Below, one piece after another: positions 61,764-64,000 of a stretch of DNA of 64,000 nucleotides. Origin of the DNA: Micromonospora ureilytica. Lineage in GTDB: Bacteria > Actinomycetota > Actinomycetes > Mycobacteriales > Micromonosporaceae. Position numbers and translations under genes: made by a program. The stretch's first letter is position 1, and the number at the start of each line of letters is the position of its first letter. The stretch lies in the NCBI RefSeq assembly GCF_015751765.1, contig NZ_JADOTX010000001.1, positions 124,001 to 188,000 of the forward strand. Reading direction: 5' to 3'. A model generated the notes under the pieces. It had not been told where the DNA came from. It made no database searches and saw only the letters and a program-made list of their open reading frames with translations.

Positions 61764-62651
61764 CTATTCGGGGCACTTGACTCCGCCATGTCGATTGCGC
61801 TCATTGCGTGCAATGAATTGTGCGAGATTGCGGCTATCGCCCTTAGGCTTACATGTCTGTCGACTTTCCACGCTGCTGGTCTTTATGTACTCAATGGTGC
61901 GTGGATTCTGTGTGAGTAGAGCGGACCATCTCTCGTCCACACGAAGCACAACTCCGACGATCTGTTTGCCGTCGCTAGTCCTCACCAACTCAGTGGACTG
62001 CCAAGGGGTCGTGGATGAGACCTGCGAGATGATTGACGGGATTAGGGAAGAGGCAAGCATTAGCCAGACGTGACTGTTCCTAACGGCCCTGTACTGAGGA
62101 ATGTTAAGCCGTTTACCCGTTTTCCTCGCCCGCTTTCGTCCTCTTCTGTCTGCATAGGAGTAGACGGCGAAGACTGCAATCGACGCAAGGAAGAAGTACC
62201 AAACTGAAAAATTGAATAGCAATAGCCCTAGTCCAATGAGTGCTATGTGGCTCCAGTTGAATGCTTGCGACACTGGATCACCGCTCGCCCGACTAATCTC
62301 CTTCGTCATCCCGCGATACTCGATCAAGTAAAGCATGCTGTAAAGAACGGCGCTCGGGAAAGTGTCGATAAGGATCGCCGCAATTGGAGCGGTGTAACCG
62401 GACTCTCTGAGAATTGACACCGCCAACCGGCCGTCGCCGCCAGCTACCCCTAGCAGCCTTAGAACTCCCAGGCTTACGGCTAGAGCCACTGCCGCCTGAG
62501 CGACACCGGAGATTCCGATAGGCTCAAAGCTGATTGAAGCAGGAGTGACCGTTGGACGTGGTTTAGGTATGGGCAAAGCGGGCTCTGCGGCTCCCGTTGT
62601 TCCGGTTGAAGCCTGGAGCGGCACATCCTCGGCACGTGCGTCGCTGGACAA
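61764..62651 (-). CDS. island membrane protein of unknown function
   Basis: A 295-aa protein. A Pro-rich cytoplasmic N-terminus is followed by about five helices: GVAQAAVALAVSLGVLRLLG, YTAPIAAILIDTFPSAVLYS, IALIGLGLLLFNFSVWYFFL overlapping a second segment, and VWLMLASSLIPSIISQV. The last part is a soluble tail ending in basic residues with two Cys. The TTG at 62651 has AGGGGA 6 nt upstream. AT-rich codons and an absent family identity mark it as mobile cargo. It is convergent with the 415-aa gene. Confidence 0.75.
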   Translation of the reverse strand: MSSDARAEDVPLQASTGTTGAAEPALPIPKPRPTVTPASISFEPIGISGVAQAAVALAVSLGVLRLLGVAGGDGRLAVSILRESGYTAPIAAILIDTFPSAVLYSMLYLIEYRGMTKEISRASGDPVSQAFNWSHIALIGLGLLLFNFSVWYFFLASIAVFAVYSYADRRGRKRARKTGKRLNIPQYRAVRNSHVWLMLASSLIPSIISQVSSTTPWQSTELVRTSDGKQIVGVVLRVDERWSALLTQNPRTIEYIKTSSVESRQTCKPKGDSRNLAQFIARNERNRHGGVKCPE

Positions 62652-62755
62652 TCGTTTCCCCTAGAAACGTCGGTCGAGGCCACCCCGGTGGCTCATCGGG
62701 AGCGTAGCAAGGCACTGCATATTTCCGGGCCACGTCCGCTCTTGGTTGGGACCAT

Positions 62756-63321
62756 GGCGGGTCAACCTCTCGGCAGGGCGAGATCTTCGGCCTGGGCGTC
62801 GATGACATCGACCTCGACTCGGGCTGGGTGCACATCGTCCGGCAGCTCAAGGTGGTCCGTTCCCGGCTAGTCTTCGGCCTGCCCAAGAACGATCGGGACC
62901 GCCGCGTTCCGCTCCTGACTCGGTGGCTCAGTCACTCAAGGAACACGCCGAGAAGTACCCCCCGCTCTCGATCACCTTGCCGTGGGAAGACCCGTTCAGC
63001 GGCGAGCGGGTGACGGTGCCGCTGATCTTCACCACCACTCGGCGGGGTGCGATCAAGCGGGCGACCTTCGACGGCAAGAGTTGGCGTCCGGCGGTCGAAG
63101 CGGCCGGCATCGTTCCGACCAGGGCGACCGGGATGCACGCGCTTCGTCACTTCTACGCCTCGGCGCTGCTCGACGCGGGGAAGAGCATCAAAGCTCTTGC
63201 CTCGTATCTCGGGCACTCTGATCCTGGCTTCACACTGCGGGTCTACACCCACCTGATGCCCGCCAGCGAGGAACGTACCCGACGGGCCATCGACGATCTC
63301 TTCGCGGACGGTGGGGGTTGA
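62756..63321 (+). pseudogene. tyrosine recombinase (phage-type integrase) remnant: truncated and frameshifted
   Basis: The C-terminal catalytic domain of a tyrosine recombinase. The first half reads RQGEIFGLGVDDIDLDSGWV and continues to KNDRDRRVPL at about 62912. There the frame shifts by one base: the next stretch PDSVAQSLKEHAEKYPPLSI is in another frame, as if one C of CTCCCTGAC were lost. The second half has the HALRHFYASALLDAG box, GHSDPGFTLRVYTHLM and stop at 63321. No N-terminal core-binding domain is found upstream, so the gene is both truncated and shifted. Active-site Arg-I, HxxR and the final Tyr remain legible. It cannot make a functional integrase as it stands. Confidence 0.85.
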
Positions 63322-63448
63322 CCCGTCCCAATGTTGCTGGCAGTTGCAGGCAGTCGCCATGCCAAGGTTGGGCATCTTAAGGCCGCGTTGCGGTTGAGGT
63401 CGGCGATTCCCACTCGACACCCGTACGGCGGGTTGCCAAGGTGTAATC

Positions 63449-64000
63449 ATGGCTACTAACGAGTCGGATGCGCGGAGTCGAGTGTGGAGCCGCCTTCTGG
63501 CGACAAATCCTCCCCTTCGAGTCAAATCGATGCGAATCATCGAATCGGATATATTTGAAGAGCAAGTGATTGAATTTGATTCAGCGAATTGTATCGTCGG
63601 ATCTCATGGATCAGGCAAGACGCTGCTTCTGAGAATTGTCGAGGCGGCCTTCGGATACAACAGCCGAACCCCACCATTTGTTGGTGGTGGGAAGCAATTG
63701 GAGCATGATGCTGAGCCGGTTGGTGGTGTTGTTGAGCTGGTGGTTGCGGAGGGCGTGAACGAAGTAGCGCGCAGGGTGATCGACTTGTCGATGGGCGAGA
63801 GTGATCGTGCTGCGGCTTGGCCAGCTGCCCTAAGGTCGGAATATTGGCCTTCATTTGCTAGCTCGGCAGAATTAGCGAACAACTTTATTTGGTACTATCA
63901 GCAACTCCCGTTCAGTCTGAGCCACGTGCTTAGCGAGCGCACATTCAAGGCGAATGAGTTGTCGGCTCTCAGGGCCATCCTCGGCAAAAAATATGACGCG
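63449..64000 (+). CDS. P-loop ATPase (partial, 3' end outside window)
   Basis: The first 184 codons are visible; the gene runs off the right edge. AAGGTG precedes the ATG by 5 nt. The Walker A motif is IVGSHGSGKTLLLRIVEAAF near residue 48-67, placed right after the first strands (MRIIESDIFEEQVIEFDSAN), the layout of SMC/OLD/ABC-type AAA ATPases where the P-loop is N-terminal. The remainder (SEYWPSFASSAELANNFIWY, FKANELSALRAIL) has no motif I can name. Codon use is low-GC with a TTA codon, unlike the host. Such ATPases often belong to anti-phage systems, but the partner genes are beyond the window. Confidence 0.8.
   Translation, partial: MATNESDARSRVWSRLLATNPPLRVKSMRIIESDIFEEQVIEFDSANCIVGSHGSGKTLLLRIVEAAFGYNSRTPPFVGGGKQLEHDAEPVGGVVELVVAEGVNEVARRVIDLSMGESDRAAAWPAALRSEYWPSFASSAELANNFIWYYQQLPFSLSHVLSERTFKANELSALRAILGKKYDA

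Noticed and set aside
63322..63448. Short region after the recombinase considered as tRNA or attachment site
   Set aside because: No cloverleaf or repeat of an upstream sequence was found.

Overview
The window is a 64 kb stretch of a high-GC actinobacterial chromosome. GC-rich third codon positions, frequent GTG and TTG starts, and actinobacteria-restricted families (DUF3145, DUF3052, DUF3040, the PucR-type regulator beside fabD-fabH-acpP-fabF) point to Micromonosporaceae, most likely Micromonospora. This assignment rests on gene content and style, not on a database match.

Left part (1-29 kb) is mostly core metabolism. It starts with the N-terminal part of a HelD-type helicase, then an alpha/beta hydrolase, a beta-carbonic anhydrase, DUF3145 and a GH3 lipoprotein. 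The type II fatty-acid synthase operon follows (fabD-fabH-acpP-fabF, minus strand) with its PucR-family regulator (fasR) directly upstream and a candidate operator between them. Next come a NarL-type two-component system, a CopC-type copper protein, gltX, and a beta-glucosidase/MFS pair with palindromic sites upstream. The part ends with aceE, a Tat-exported PhoD phosphatase, a one-chain alpha/beta fusion of the branched-chain 2-oxoacid dehydrogenase E1, DUF3052 and an AhpE-like peroxiredoxin. fabDHPF-regulator, aceE, DUF3052 and peroxiredoxin are also neighbours in mycobacteria, so this is an old actinobacterial neighbourhood opened by insertions.

Middle part (29.9-48 kb) holds a tRNA-Val(UAC), an ECF sigma factor with its membrane partner, an SDR, a HAD phosphatase, a broken GNAT gene, a polysaccharide pyruvyl transferase, and an SNF2 helicase paired with a SWIM zinc-finger protein. 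It ends with a tight five-gene operon: DUF1800, Tat-exported DUF1501, ferric-reductase-like membrane flavocytochrome, FMN-binding protein with a flavinylation motif, and ApbE. This looks like a flavin-based extracytoplasmic electron-transfer module carrying two secreted proteins of unknown function, and is the most interesting intact system here.

Right part (48-59.5 kb): a PrimPol-like protein diverges from an XRE/TPR-like regulator and a flavoprotein. Then come the conserved Nif3 / zinc-ribbon / RNase HI-CobC operon, a DUF3311-SSS symporter pair behind a Crp-like site, a MarR/MFS divergent pair with two near-perfect operators, a TauE-type exporter and rnpB.

After rnpB the sequence changes. 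From about 60.25 kb the base composition falls, AT-ending and TTA codons appear, and the genes are unfamiliar: an ORFan of about 415 aa, a membrane protein, a truncated and frameshifted tyrosine recombinase, and the start of a P-loop ATPase cut by the window edge. This is the left part of a genomic island, possibly a defence island.

Two families of dispersed intergenic inverted repeats (three and two copies) lie between genes, several in terminator-like positions.
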